Below, one piece after another: positions 30,501 through 40,239 of a DNA stretch of 64,000 bases. Within the stretch, counting starts at the first letter, position 1. Every line of letters begins with the position of its first letter. The translations under genes and the position numbers were made by a program. A model generated the notes under the pieces. The model had not been told where the DNA came from and did not search any database. It saw only the letters and a list, made by a program, of their open reading frames with translations. This stretch comes from Aurelia coerulea (Eukaryota; Cnidaria; Scyphozoa; Semaeostomeae; Ulmaridae), in contig CM076959.1 of NCBI GenBank assembly GCA_039566865.1, positions 14,863,501 to 14,927,500 on the forward strand, in the 5' to 3' direction.

Positions 30501-32548
30501 GAGGTAAGAAATAATTTCTGTGAGGTCAGAAATAGTGGAACATTCCAAGCACCATCGGAATTTTTACGAGAGCTATGACATTGGAGGCTACTGTTTCATT
30601 TTCAACCCATGAAGCTATTTATCGCTGCAAAATAGTAAGAGAAAATGGCCGATCGATTGTTTCAGTCATCGGGCAAATTTGGTTTCCTGAAGGTCATAGC
30701 TCCATCATTTTTCAACGGATTTTCATGGGGATGGTAGCAAACTTTAATTGAACATCTGAAGAGCACCATGATGCAAAAGTTTTGCGAGAATATTTTGTCG
30801 TTTTATCACAATCGTCAGACCAACGGGGCACAATTATTTTGGGACAACATTTAGAATAACGATCGCAAATCTTTAATATACCTTTAGATATTCAATTTCG
30901 CTGATTTTTGATGAGATACAGAACGATTTTTGAAGAGGGGTTCAAGAAAGGTCTTTCACCCATAGACCACAAATCTGCTGGGAAATCACAGCGTCCTTTG
31001 TGTTTGTCTTCAACCAAGTAGCATAGGTTCCAAATCTTTAAAGCGGCTGGTGTAAAATTGAGTGACCTATTTCTTTGAACTGAATGACTTCAAAGAAGCT
31101 TTAGCTATTTCTCTATAATTCTACCGTGCGAAATCGTCAATATTTCAGAATTAGAATGTTTTTCTTCTTTTTCAAGAATTCAAGAAAAAATTTCAAAACA
31201 ACTTAAAACCATCATAATTTCTAAACTGTTTGACGTAACATGAAATAATTTCGAAGAACATCATAGTTTATGAATTCCTACAATGTGGTATCAAGCAAAA
31301 GTCTGTCACTCATCTGGTTTATGATTTAGAAATTTGATGACGTCACATCCCCAAATGAGTTGAAATTTAAGATTCGCTGTCATTTCCAAAAATATTTAAA
31401 ATTTCTGGAAAGTCCAACGGTAGAATTATAGATAAGTATCTAAAGTTTCTTTCAAGTCATTCAAACAGAAGAAATAGGTCATTGAATTTTACACCCACCT
31501 TTTTACGCTGAGAAAAAGATTTGGAACCTATGCTCAACCAAGTAAACAGGAATTTTTGCATTCAGATTTCAATACTGCACTGGCTGCCTGACCCAATGTT
31601 TGTTTACTTTAGGACGACACAGCCCGAGACACAGCCCTTTTAAGTTCTTTCATTTACGCTAGGACTTGGCCTTTCTTTGGTTGCTAATAATCACAGAGAT
31701 TAGACTTTATTAGTTTTAATTTTTAAAACTAGGCCCACTTTTTAAGAGTAATGGTATGAGTCCCTATTGACCAAGTGGTATCAGTCAATCAAAGAACGCA
31801 AGGAAACAAGGGACGAAAAGTCGTAGGTCTATTTGTTGTCATGTTTGTTCTCTCGGCTATGTTTCTGATTGTTCATCATCACTGCCTATATCAGCCTGAC
31901 GTCGAATTGAAACCGGCTATCTATGCGGTTTCACAGTATTTATCGGAGTAGTCAGATATCTGCTCCCCCTTGGTGACGTCCTTGTAGTGTGGTATAGTAG
32001 TTCATAAGGTAATGTCTTTGGTAATTCGTCTTTTTAAATTTTTATATTGCATATGAAAAAGACCACTGAGTCCCCCCTGGGTTTTATGGAAGCAAAGACT
32101 TAATAATATTTTCTTTTCAGCAATGCTAAATGTAGCACTTAAAAGACCAGCAGAACAAGTCAGTATTCATGGTCATCACAAGCCCTCCCTGGCAAATGAT
32201 GGCAACCGAGATAGCTCCATTGGTAAATGTGCTATGAATTCCAGAACAAAATCAAGTTTTTGGCTGGTCGACCTAATTCAACCATATCTCGTTCAGAGTG
32301 TTGCTCTTCTAACGTCTGATCAATATTGGAGACCAGACCACCCATTTGAAATAAGAGTTGGAAACAGCAATGTGGATGGTGGAAAACACAACCCACTATG
32401 TGCTGGAAATCTTAAACTCGAAAAGAGCAAACTGGGGACCTTTGTATGTGCGAATAAATTTGGAAGATATGTAAGCTTGCATGTGGAAACAAAATCTGAT
32501 GAGCACACATCATTCTGTGAAGTAGAAGTTTATGGCATCATTGTATAA
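18524..32548 (+). CDS. Secreted PAN / EGF-like / F-type lectin-like protein, gene 2 (4 exons)
   Basis: Exons 18533-18570 (or from an in-frame ATG at 18524, adding three residues), 24995-25301, 29476-29563 and 32121-32548 join into 286 codons with the same phases (2, 0, 1) as gene 1. Domains are in the same order: signal peptide (MNLAPRRILWFAS then VLLSLMIV), PAN-like domain with CKENCVDDFRCRSINH, six-cysteine module, FTP domain. The FTP domain is three residues shorter than in gene 1 near its start. Of the canonical sugar-binding residues only the Asp (211) remains: Arg is Thr209, the Arg/Lys is Pro216 and the His position is Ala182. An in-frame stop at 18506-18508 precedes the start. Introns total about 13 kb and are loaded with transposons. 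Role in recognition or adhesion is inference. Confidence 0.84.
18533..18570 (+). CDS. Gene 2 exon 1: start of signal peptide
   Basis: Aligns base for base in length with gene 1 exon 1 and ends with the same GCAAG/GTATGT border at 18571. The ATG at 18533 is the homologue of the gene 1 start; the upstream ATG at 18524 is in frame and could be used instead. Confidence 0.78.
18657..20289. mobile_element. Composite element with CCGTAAAAGCTCTAT inverted ends
   Basis: Left end CCGTAAAAGCTCTATTAAGC and right end GCTTGATAGAGCTTTTACGG are inverted. CTCTCTATTAA-like words are repeated just inside both ends (18682-18757, 20178-20230). A second element, with CCCGGGGG...AGTACTTAGTAT and ...AAATACCCCCC...CCCGG ends, is nested at about 18906-20110. 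No coding capacity seen. Lies in intron 1 of gene 2. Confidence 0.6.
20786..22632. mobile_element. hAT-like element (CAGGGGCGGAT ends), relic
   Basis: Begins CAGGGGCGGATCTAGCC and ends GGATCCGCCCCTG. Flanks GCTGCTTT and GCTTTTTT are only partly alike, so the duplication is eroded. The interior (about 1.8 kb) holds no intact transposase. Around 20800-20930 there is a GC-rich patch with a GGGGGCGGAGCCCC hairpin. Confidence 0.65.
21046..21358. mobile_element. CCCGGGGGGGTACTTAGTA-type MITE nested in the hAT-like element
   Basis: Element 21056-21348 is flanked by GTATGAATCA at 21046-21055 and 21349-21358. Its interior (TTTTCGCC, TTATCAAAAGAGGG, TTTTGGAGTA words) matches pieces at 19840-20110, 34510-34638 and 36258-36420. 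This defines a dispersed family. Confidence 0.7.
22764..23322. other. Intron 1 of gene 2, no feature resolved
   Basis: The 3' part (from about 23150) is similar to 25970-26140, as part of a local duplication around exon 2. Confidence 0.4.
23321..23953. mobile_element. AACAAGGACAG foldback MITE, copy b
   Basis: Element 23332-23944 ends in CTTGTT and is flanked by GCTGATACA on the right and GCTGATATACA on the left (a 2-bp slip). The two halves are inverted copies of each other. Confidence 0.8.
24276..24892. mobile_element. AACAAGGACAG foldback MITE, copy c (complete, uninterrupted)
   Basis: Element 24285-24883 with perfect 9-bp direct repeats GCCTTCCCC. Left AACAAGGACAGATTTGGTAA pairs with the right end ACAAAATCTGCCCTTGTT, and pairing continues through most of the 599 bp. 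The 9-bp duplication points to a Mutator-like superfamily. Ends 102 bp before exon 2 of gene 2. Confidence 0.88.
24995..25301 (+). CDS. Gene 2 exon 2: PAN/apple-like domain
   Basis: Acceptor ATATTTCAG ends at 24994; donor GTAAGT is at 25302. Encodes VLLSLMIV of the signal peptide followed by the PAN-like domain with the same four core cysteines as gene 1. The first bases of the downstream intron also align with those of gene 1 (GTAAGTTAGACTACGTC). Confidence 0.85.
25667..25912. mobile_element. TTAA-flanked MITE, copy 2
   Basis: TTAAAGGCACATTGTCGTGG at the left and CCACGACAGTGTGCCTTTAA at the right. The interior matches copy 1 in the opposite orientation. Intron 2 of gene 2. Confidence 0.85.
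26474..28092. mobile_element. hAT-like element nested in MITE copy d
   Basis: Element 26482-28084 is flanked by perfect ATTGCTCA repeats (26474-26481, 28085-28092). The right end GGCGGCGCCACTG is typical; the left end CAAAAGCGCCGGGAGG is eroded but still related. Two GC-rich GGGGCTCCGCCCC-like hairpins lie near 27228 and 28018. No intact transposase. Confidence 0.8.
27255..27730. mobile_element. CAGGGGCGGATTTAACG element inside the nested hAT-like element
   Basis: Ends CAGGGGCGGAT and ATCCGCCCCTG are inverted. It resembles the ends of 20786-22632. No clear target-site duplication. Confidence 0.6.
28606..29125. mobile_element. TTAA-flanked MITE, copy 3, with nested insertion and internal duplication
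   Basis: Outer ends TTAAGGACACACTGTCGTGG and CCACGAAAGTGTGCCCTTAA. It is split by a second element at 28734-28926. A 74-bp segment (28931-29004) is tandemly repeated at 29005-29078. Confidence 0.78.
28730..28930. mobile_element. Second TTAA-flanked MITE (AGCACATATGTCAC ends)
   Basis: Element 28734-28926 sits between two TTAA copies. Its left end is AGCACATATGTCAC and its right end TGACATATGGCCT; CAATTGGTTAATACAA-like and GAACCAATCAGCTT-like words also pair. It lies exactly where other copies of the host MITE are continuous. Confidence 0.7.
29476..29563 (+). CDS. Gene 2 exon 3: six-cysteine EGF-like module
   Basis: 88 bp between TTTATTTAG and GTAAGT. Encodes IGPVCRDKNPCQPHTYCMD followed by ICYCPGYQCV, with the same six cysteines as gene 1. 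Confidence 0.83.
29745..29987. repeat. Tandem repeat, about 45-bp unit, about five copies
   Basis: Units of the type CTGCTTTTAGAATCTACCAGG + TTTTGAAGCATACTACATTT recur through intron 3 of gene 2. A 60-codon ORF here is a by-product. Confidence 0.72.
29995..30125. repeat. Fragment related to the GTTACAATTGCCCC element
   Basis: GGCCAATTGTAACACTGGC followed by TTGCAGAAAAATGCA and AGGACATGCTC matches the complement of about 12440-12530. Confidence 0.6.
30254..30847. mobile_element. Mariner-like foldback MITE (CAGGGTGTCCCAAAA ends)
   Basis: Left TA + CAGGGTGTCCCAAAAAAATT; right AATTATTTTGGGACAAC (30830-30846). The arms pair through most of 590 bp, including the ATCCCCGTAAAAATCCGTTG and AACGGATTTTCATGGGGAT stretches. 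Related copy at 55721-56483. Intron 3 of gene 2. Confidence 0.75.
31010..31544. mobile_element. Foldback MITE with 11-bp target-site duplication, copy 1
   Basis: Element 31021-31533: GCATAGGTTCCAAATC at the left and GATTTGGAACCTATGC at the right, with long pairing arms. Perfect direct repeats TCAACCAAGTA on both sides (31010-31020, 31534-31544). 9-11 bp duplications are seen in Mutator-like elements. Copy 2 is at 61266-61794. Confidence 0.85.
31850..32065 (+). repeat. Retroposon fragment related to 63264-63682
   Basis: Shares TGAAACCGGCT, TCCTTGTAGTGTGGTATAGTAG and TTTTTATATTG...ATAT in the same order as the insertion near the end of the window. Ends just upstream of exon 4 of gene 2. Confidence 0.55.
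32121..32548 (+). CDS. Gene 2 exon 4: F-type lectin-like domain and stop
   Basis: Acceptor TTCTTTTCAG ends at 32120. Reads AMLNVALKRPAEQ to the stop at 32546-32548. Keeps SLANDGNRD, FWLVDL, FEIRVGN, FGRYVSL and CEVEVYG. Canonical fucose-contact residues are more eroded than in gene 1. Confidence 0.85.
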
Positions 32549-32787
32549 ACTGAAAGAATTCTTTGTATGAATAATACTTTTACAACATTACCGTTACCGT
32601 AACAGCTCTATCATCCCCGTGGGCTTATTAAATTTTGGAAACTCAAAAGGAGAGGGTTGAAAAGAGCCATTGTCACACAGAAGCCTTTGCGAGAACGCTA
32701 CAATTTCAGACTTTTTAAAAATCAAAGTTGGCCAAAGTGGAAACCATAGGCCTAGATCCACAGTTCAGAAGCTGAACTAATAGAACG

Positions 32788-33098
32788 ATTTAATTCAGGG
32801 CCGTCGAGAGACGGGCCGGGCCCCAGTGATGGGGGCACCGGAAAATTGATCGGACCCCACCCTTTTTCTCTCGGATCACGCCCTGCTATGCATTGGTAAA
32901 ATGACGCTTTTAGATAGAAACGCCCTTCTTTACACTGTTAGAAACATAACTTTCAGATGGAAAATTTTTTTCTCGTGTGTAAAGACTGAGCTGAAAATGC
33001 GAGTGGGCCCGCAGGCCTAGAAATGTTCCTCGAGGAAAAGTGAAAACCTGGTAGTTACCCTGGCTACCCCACCCCATCTCGACGGTCCTGATTTAATT
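32788..33098. mobile_element. hAT-like MITE (CAGGGCCGTCGAGA ends)
   Basis: Element 32796-33090 begins CAGGGCCGTCGAGAGA and ends ATCTCGACGGTCCTG. Perfect 8-bp repeats ATTTAATT flank it. GC-rich interior, non-coding. Confidence 0.87.
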
Positions 33099-33350
33099 AA
33101 AGTAAAACTTTTCTATTATCCGTTCAACTACTTCGATCATTCAGGCCAAATGTGATTTTCAGATAGTCTCCAATTTCAGCATGCCTACAAAGGACCTTTT
33201 GGGTGACGATGGCCCTTAACTTTCGACGATGATATTTTTGAGTCTTATTTGTACATCTAACAGTTGAGCGACAACTAAATATTGATATGAAAAAGTGCAG
33301 TTAGTTTTGAATCAGAGCGTAAGTGTTTGCGCTTTATGAATTTCGAATGC

Positions 33351-33672
33351 TTAAAGGGGCTCCGTCGTCAAACAGTAAACAAATCCGTAAACTCGCACGT
33401 GTCGCCGATTATCCATTGTTCATTCATTGTTCTCTGCAAATTGTTTGGTGGCTTCACCCAGGCCACCAAAAAGTGACCGTTAAAAATCCACTTATATCCG
33501 AGCAATCGTAGAAGATATGAATGTTTGGTTTGTTCCTAAGTTAAGTACAATGATAACTGCCCAAACAGCAACTTTCATTTTGAAAACAATACGAACATCC
33601 TGTGTGATATCACCTTTCAAAAACTGCAAAAATCATCGTTTTGTTTACATTTTGACGACGGAGCCCCTTTAA
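33351..33672. mobile_element. TTAA-flanked foldback MITE (AGGGGCTCCGTCGTC ends)
   Basis: Left TTAAAGGGGCTCCGTCGTCA and right TGACGACGGAGCCCCTTTAA are perfect inverted copies. GTAAACAAATC near the left and TTTTGTTTACATT near the right also pair. Confidence 0.85.
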
Positions 33673-34500
33673 GCGTCTAATTTCTCCCAACGCCTCAACG
33701 CCTCAACGCCACCCTATTTTATGTTAGCATGTTTTTTGACGGGACGTGCTGTAATACCGGTGCATTTAGGCCAATTTAATTCAGGTACTGCCCATTCATT
33801 CTAGACTTGTTTTTCTTTCTTTGCTTCAATCTTTGTTAGTTTCATCCTGAAGAGCTGCATGCACGTCATCAGAAATTTCTCACTTTAGGGCCGGTTCATA
33901 CGGGAAAGACTTAAAAAAGACTGAGATGCACTGTGTGGATACAGTAAAAACCCACGCATAGTAAGACCTACTTTTTTCAAACCAAGCTGTTTGCGTTCTT
34001 ATGCAATAGAAAATATTCGTGAAATCAGGTTCAGGCTGTACGTTCTTAAATCATGTTGCTAAATTTTGTCAAGAAAGCTCTTTCCAATGAAGTTTCTCTC
34101 CTTTCTTGTCTTATTCATTTGTTTAAAATCAAAAGTAGTATTGCAGTAGAATCTGACTTGTTTATGCCTATTCAATGACTGATGACAGAGGAGCATATTT
34201 TTTTTCTGCTTCACACAGTTATTAAATTGATGCTTTTGGTTGTCACAGCTGAAACTTAGACCAATATGCATCTGTTCTTCAAAGTAAGGATTTTTGGAAA
34301 ACCAGGATGAAACGATTAACATAAAGGAGTATGAAGATTTCACATTGTCCGTACATATTCAAGGAAGGTTTTTTACATGCGGGTCTTTACTGTAAATTGA
34401 TGTATTATTAGAGAGCTCATAGGAATGAAAGCTAACCAGAATCTTACTAGCATTGGTTTAAAGTTATAAAAAAAGGATATTTAAGGTCAAACTAATTAAG
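33673..34500. other. Unannotated stretch
   Basis: No gene, RNA or resolved repeat was recognised; the ORF on the - strand at 34059-34343 has no domain. Confidence 0.4.
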
Positions 34501-34633
34501 TTCGATACTGGTGTCTTCTCTGACTTCTCTGTCTAACGCTAGTCACTTTTCGTACCCTTTTACAATCCACTCCATTCTGGATTTCATTTCGCCTAACGCT
34601 GTGTACCGAAAGAAGACAATTTTCCTAGAGCCA

Positions 34634-36257
34634 GAGCCACAGTGATCCAGGGAGTGGAAGAAATACCAAAACATGAAGTTTCAAAATTTGTTTCATGCCC
34701 ATATCATGAAGCACACTCTGAAAGTTTATGAAACACAAACATTTTTAAAATTGGATAACGGATAGCCAAGAAAATGATTTTTGAAGTTGGGCCTAATTGT
34801 TTGATTTGTTTGCATGAGCACTTCTGCAATAACGCTGCCCGGACTGAATTTTCAAAACATTATTTCTCTGCTTAGAAAGGTCCGACAATTTTCGTTTTGA
34901 TTTCATTTCAATCCTCTAGTCATGTACTTTCAAGTAATTGCAACAATGATTGGAAATATTTATATTTTGGTTCATTTTTATGTAATTCATAATGGTGGAA
35001 ATTTGCAAAATTCAAATCTTTGGAAATTATTTAAAAAATTCAACAGTTGAAAAGTAAAAATTAGGGCAAAATGTATTTGCCAAAAAAATTACAAAATTAA
35101 AGCCATTATTCGTGCAAGCTTCTACAGAAGGGTTTGTTCTAAATCGTACTAAAAAAAGAATTATGGTCATTCATATTTTTGTGGTGCAACGGAGATTTTT
35201 GAGATTTTTTCAATGTTTTCTGCAACAAAAATAAATCAAGGCCTGCTAAAGCTTTCAAAACTGTTTTAACTCCATCTCTTTGACAGAGAGTCATGAAATT
35301 TAACCCTCAGAAAAAGCTTTGTGTTTCGTTGATCTACTTGAAAGCACTGTTTTCAAGCATTTTTATTTGTCCCATCAGCAGAAACAAAGAAAAACGTGTT
35401 TTCCACCATAACTACCAAAAAATATGGGGCTTGAAGAGACTTTGAGTGATGAAAATCATTCAGTCTCATCATTCTAATAACAATTAAAAAAAAAACAATT
35501 TTTGGTTCTTTTCTGCTGATGTGACAAATAGAAATGCTCGAAAACTGTGATTTTATGTATAACAATAAAAAGCAAAGCTTTCCGAGGGCTAAATTTCATG
35601 ACTCTATGTCAAAGAGACGGAGTTAAGTCAGTTTTGAAGCCTTTAGCAGGCCTTGATTTATTTTTGTTGCAGAAAACATTGAAAAAATCTCAAAAATCTC
35701 CTTTGCACCACAAAAATATGAATGGCCATAATTCTTTTTTGAGTATGATTTAGAACAAATCCTTCGGTAGAAACTTGCACCAATAGTGGCTTTAATTTTT
35801 GTAATTTTTTTGGTAAATACATTTTGCCCTAATTTTTACTCTTCAACTGTTGAATTTTTTAAATAATTTCCAAAGATTTGAATTTTGCAAATTTCCGCCA
35901 TTATGAATTACATAAAAATGAACCAAAATATAAATATTTCCAATCATTGTTGCAATTACTTGAAAGTAAATGAAATCAAAACGAAAATTGTCGGACCTTT
36001 CTAAGCAGAGAAATAATGCTTTGAAAATTCAGTCCGGGCAGCGTTATTCCAGAAGTGCTCATGCAAACAAATCAAACAATTAGGCCCAACTTCAAAAATC
36101 ATTTTCTTGGTTATCCGTTATCCAATTTAAAAATTTTTGTGTTTCATAAGCATTCAAACTGTACTTGATGGTATGGGCATGAAATAAATTCAGATTTTGA
36201 AACTTCCTATTTTGGTAGTTATTCCAAACTTTCTTTTGTTCCGGATCACTGTGAGCC
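34634..36257. mobile_element. Large foldback element, about 1.6 kb
   Basis: Element 34639-36252: two arms of about 745 bp (34639-35384 and 35509-36252) are inverted copies around a loop of about 125 bp. Outer ends ACAGTGATCC and GGATCACTGT are flanked by GAGCC on both sides. It interrupts a copy of the family seen at 21056-21348: the flanking AATTTTCCTAGAGCC and GGTTGTCCAAA correspond to the continuous TTTTTCTAAAGCCGTTTGTCAAA there. No ORF of note. Confidence 0.82.
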
Positions 36258-36656
36258 GGTTGTCCAAACCGATGACTGTCTTGCTGTTATTTCAATATTT
36301 CCAATGTATTTTTGACGTTTTGGAGTAAATTTTCGCAGATTCGTTCCAAAAGCAGGCTGTCATTTGGAGGAAAAATTCTGGACCTGCCTAAAAATTGTTT
36401 TTGGGAAATGCACAGCCCAATACTAATGAAAGCCAAGCAGCCTCATTAGCGTAAGGGCAGATAAAATTTAGGGGGCTATTTGATAGAAAGTATCTTGTTT
36501 ACCGACATCTTTGCCCTGAGGGTGGATTTTGCCAGGAGTGATTTTTGAGAATTTCCTCCCCCCTCCTCCGTGGTTTTATGTGGTGATCAGTTTTGTCAAG
36601 GAGCAAATTGAAGACATTTTGGTAAATCAAATTCAAATAAAAAACAAATCGATTTG

Positions 36657-36810
36657 TTAAAGGGTCTGTTTCATCCAGCATGCCTCGCACGTGCCATCTC
36701 TTGGTTGGCCTTTGTTGCCGCCATTTTCATGGGCCATGAAAATGGCGGACAATAAAGGAAAACCAAGAGACGTCACGTGCAAGGAATGCTGGATGAAACA
36801 GACCCTTTAA
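36657..36810. mobile_element. Small TTAA-flanked foldback element
   Basis: 154 bp. TTAAAGGGTCTGTTTCATCC and GGATGAAACAGACCCTTTAA are perfect inverted ends, and most of the interior pairs (GCCATTTTCATGG / CCATGAAAATGGC). Directly adjoins the LINE copy at 36811. Confidence 0.83.
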
Positions 36811-39230
36811 ATGACTTTACGAAACAGATTCAAATGAGTGTCAACGTTGGTAAAACCAAAGTACTGGTCCTCAGAAAAAACAAAAGGAGAAATATATCAA
36901 AACAAAAATGGTTATTTGGTGACACTGAAATGCAAGAATGTGAATCCTACAAATACCTTGGCGTCACAATAAATCTAACTGCTCTTTCAATGAACACATT
37001 GAAATAATTAAGTAAAAGGCATGTAAACCTTAATATTCCCTTATTTTTAAATGCAAAGATTTTAACGGCCTACAACCAAGACTTTTTCTGTATTTGTTTG
37101 ATCAAACCATTGCTCCTATTTTGAATAATGCTTCCGAAATTTGGGGCTATGAAGAATTTGTTACGTTGGAACGATTACACCTTTCTGCGTGCAAGTATAT
37201 TCTGAGGGTGAAATCAACAACCTGTACTGATGCAGTTTATGCTGAGTTGGGAAGAATACCCCTTCAGTTGAATCGACATGTATCCATGTTGAAATTCTAT
37301 GGAAGACTCAATTTACTAAATGTTTTTGAACCGCATCGATTCGCCTGTAAGTCCTTTCGCTTCCTGTGCGACGCTGCTGTTTTAGGTTATGTAAACTGGG
37401 TATCATTGGTACGTGAATTGCATGCAAAATATAATACTGCACCTGGCGACAACATCTCTACTATCAAACCAAAAGTTAGAAGTTTTTTCGAACATTACAC
37501 CTTGTTTAATCTTAATGAACATCTAGCGCAAGATAAAAAACTTTGCACTTATGCCCAGATAAAGTTGGTTTTTAAGTTCGAAACATACCTGGATACTATA
37601 AATGACTTCAAGAGAAGGCAATGCTTTTCAAAACTGAGAATTAGTGCACATAATCTCGAAATTGAAGCTGGAAGATTTGGAAAAAATGTGATACCGAGAT
37701 GTGACAGGCACTGCAAGTACTGTCTGTCAATTGGAATCAAGACTATTGGTAATGAAATTCATTTCGTCATGGTGTGCCCACAGTTTCAATATGAAAGAAA
37801 ACTTCTTGAAACAAAGATAGTTGATTTGTACCCAAATGTATGTCAGTTAAATGTCAAGAACAAATTTATCTGGTTAATAAGTCAAAAGAATAAGTACTGC
37901 CTTACAGTGGCGTCGTGGGAGCATGATTTTAGGGGGGGCCAAGGGTCAGAATTTTCCAACAAGGAGATATTTTTCCGACAAAAATTAAGCAGTAATATAA
38001 CGTATAAAAGGTGGCAAAAGGTCTCAGAACTTTTCTGATATAAAAGTTCCATAATAGCGAAGAATTTTTCAAAGGGACGCAGCAGTACTGTTAAGAGGCG
38101 ATTCTTGTTGGAGGTGATGCTGTTGTCGAGACGTGATTGGTGTTGGGAGGTGAGGCTGAAGCTAGATGCGCAAAGAGGGAGGAAAACTGGGGGTCTGGGG
38201 GCTTGCCCCCGGGAAAATTTGTTGTGACCACGCCCTTTAGATCGTTGCAAAACGCCCCTATTTTGAAGAATCTACTATTTGTTTTTGATGGGAAATTTCG
38301 AAAAAAGGACCTCAAAAGCACTGAAAAATAGATCGTTTTCAAATTTTAGATAACAACGTCATAGCTTGATATAAATCTTCATTTCTATAAGCATCCGTTC
38401 ACAGAAACTAAAAGTAATCCCATCTTAGTAATCATTTCCACCTTCCTCAACAATCTTCACTTGTGCAAATTCTGACGAGCAACTCATTGAAAGCTTAATG
38501 CACAAACCATAAATGCATGACATTTTTTAAGTATGAAACGTGCAAAATAAATTGTAAATTTATCGTTTTTAGTCACTAAAATGTTGGTAAAACGACCAAA
38601 TTTTCGGGGAAAAGTCCAAGAATGTTATGATCGAAAGCATTTGTCTGAAATTTATTCGTCCGAAAATTTTTGCGCCTTTGTGTCTATTTTTCCAACAGAA
38701 AACACACTTTTCTTTCGATTGAAAAAGAAATTTTTTGCAGAAAAACGAACGAAAAACCTAGTTTTTGCCGAAAAACCTACTTTTTCATCAAAAGCTACGT
38801 TTGGCGATCGAAAAAGTGATATTTCATGTACACATTTGGATTGCCATAAAGTAGCTATGTGAGGAAAATGGATCAATTCAATTTTTTTCGATTTTTCCGA
38901 CAAGAATGGAAAACTGATGAATTTTCCGACAACATTTTCACAGGGGGGCCATGGCCCCCCTGGCCCCCCCGGCCACGACGCCACTGCTGCCTTAATTTGG
39001 TAGCAACGTACTTGTTGAAATGCTTCAAAATAAAATCGGATTTCCAAATCTGAATATCTTATGTCACGCAATTCACGTACCATGTTTAGAGTTTATCATC
39101 ATATTTGTAGTATATATTAGTACAATATGTCCTTTTTCTGTAATTTTACGTCATGTAATAGTTACCTCAGTTGAATTGTAATTAGGTTAGAGGCCTCCTT
39201 GGCCTAGATGCCTTATTATTAAAAAAAAAA
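36811..39230 (+). pseudogene. 5'-truncated LINE (RT thumb and C-terminal domain), split by a hAT-like insertion
   Basis: Frame 1 (about 36815-37005) reads VNVGKTKVLVLRKNK and YKYLGVTINL, the end of a LINE reverse transcriptase, then stops. A second open frame from 37094 (about 270 residues before the insertion) carries RLHLSACKYILRVKS and a C-terminal CKYC...EIHFVMVCPQF box typical of many metazoan LINEs. The frame is interrupted at 37905-38986. Removing that element and one copy of its 8-bp duplication restores the frame through LNLVATYLLKCF to a stop at about 39052. A roughly 170-bp 3' tail ends in an A-run near 39220. Catalytic motifs are missing, so it is dead. Confidence 0.75.
37897..38994. 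mobile_element. hAT-like element inserted in the LINE frame
   Basis: Element 37905-38986 begins CAGTGGCGTCGTGG and ends CCACGACGCCACTG. Perfect 8-bp repeats CTGCCTTA (37897-37904, 38987-38994). The interior has GC-rich patches and short ORFs without recognisable transposase. Confidence 0.87.
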
Positions 39231-40238
39231 GTAAATCTATGTTGCCGCCGCTAGATTCCACGATTCGTCGTAAATTTCGCTCATTTTCAACATTTTGATC
39301 TGTGCCTTTTCGCTCAATCTTTTCGCTCAAAAAAGGGCGAGTTTTTATCCTGATTTTACGAAAGTTTGATTATGAGTCCCTGTTTGGAGGAGCAGTTCGA
39401 TTTGAAAAGTAGGTAAATTAATTCAGTTTAGTAGAAAATGAGTAGGTAAAACGTTTCGAAATTGCTAGCGAAAAATGGGACGAATTGTAATAAGTCTAGG
39501 TTCCTGCGCGGCAGCATATTTCCCATGATGCTGTGCGTGATAACAAATTTTGCGGGAAAGCATGTAACAAAATGGTGGACAAAATTTAAACGATGTGCAA
39601 AGTGTAAAGAAAACTCAAAGATCAAATCAGGTGTGACCTCAGCTTCTTAATTCAGAGGTATGTTAGATTGATTTTTATCTGCCGTTTTGATGAGAACTAA
39701 CTTGGCCAACTGCTGAGACAGACACTGTTTCGGTTGGGCCACACGGCACGGCCGGAAGACATTTTAAGTTAGACATGGCCATGCCATGCTGCATGCCACT
39801 GGAGTCCACCTTTTCAAGCAAAGAGGCGCCAAAGCAAAAGTATTTTGTTGTTTGAGATTTTGCATTTTTGAAGCTAAAACCTCGTCCTGCCTGCCCTTGC
39901 GTTCAAAGTTTAGTGTCGAAGCAAATGTTCATATTCGTGGTATCGTTCATACCCCCCCCCCCCCCCCCACGTGTGTCTTTATATTTCGAAATTATATTTT
40001 GGCCTAACTAAATAAGCCTAGGTAGGTAACTAGCTTTAACAAGATAACTATCTATGGTATGGCGATTAGACAAATTTAATTCTCAAGGGCTTTGACTGTG
40101 AAATGAACAAAAATATGTCAAAAATGTCTATTTCATGATGGTGAAAGCTCTTCCTCTTCTTATGAATTCAAATTCTTTAAATCACCAAAATTCCCAAAGA
40201 ACCAAAACAGCTATTATTTTAAAATGTGAAATTTGTTT
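39231..40238. other. Unannotated stretch
   Basis: Contains a 19-bp C-run at about 39951-39968. No gene recognised. Confidence 0.4.
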
Positions 40239-40239
40239 C

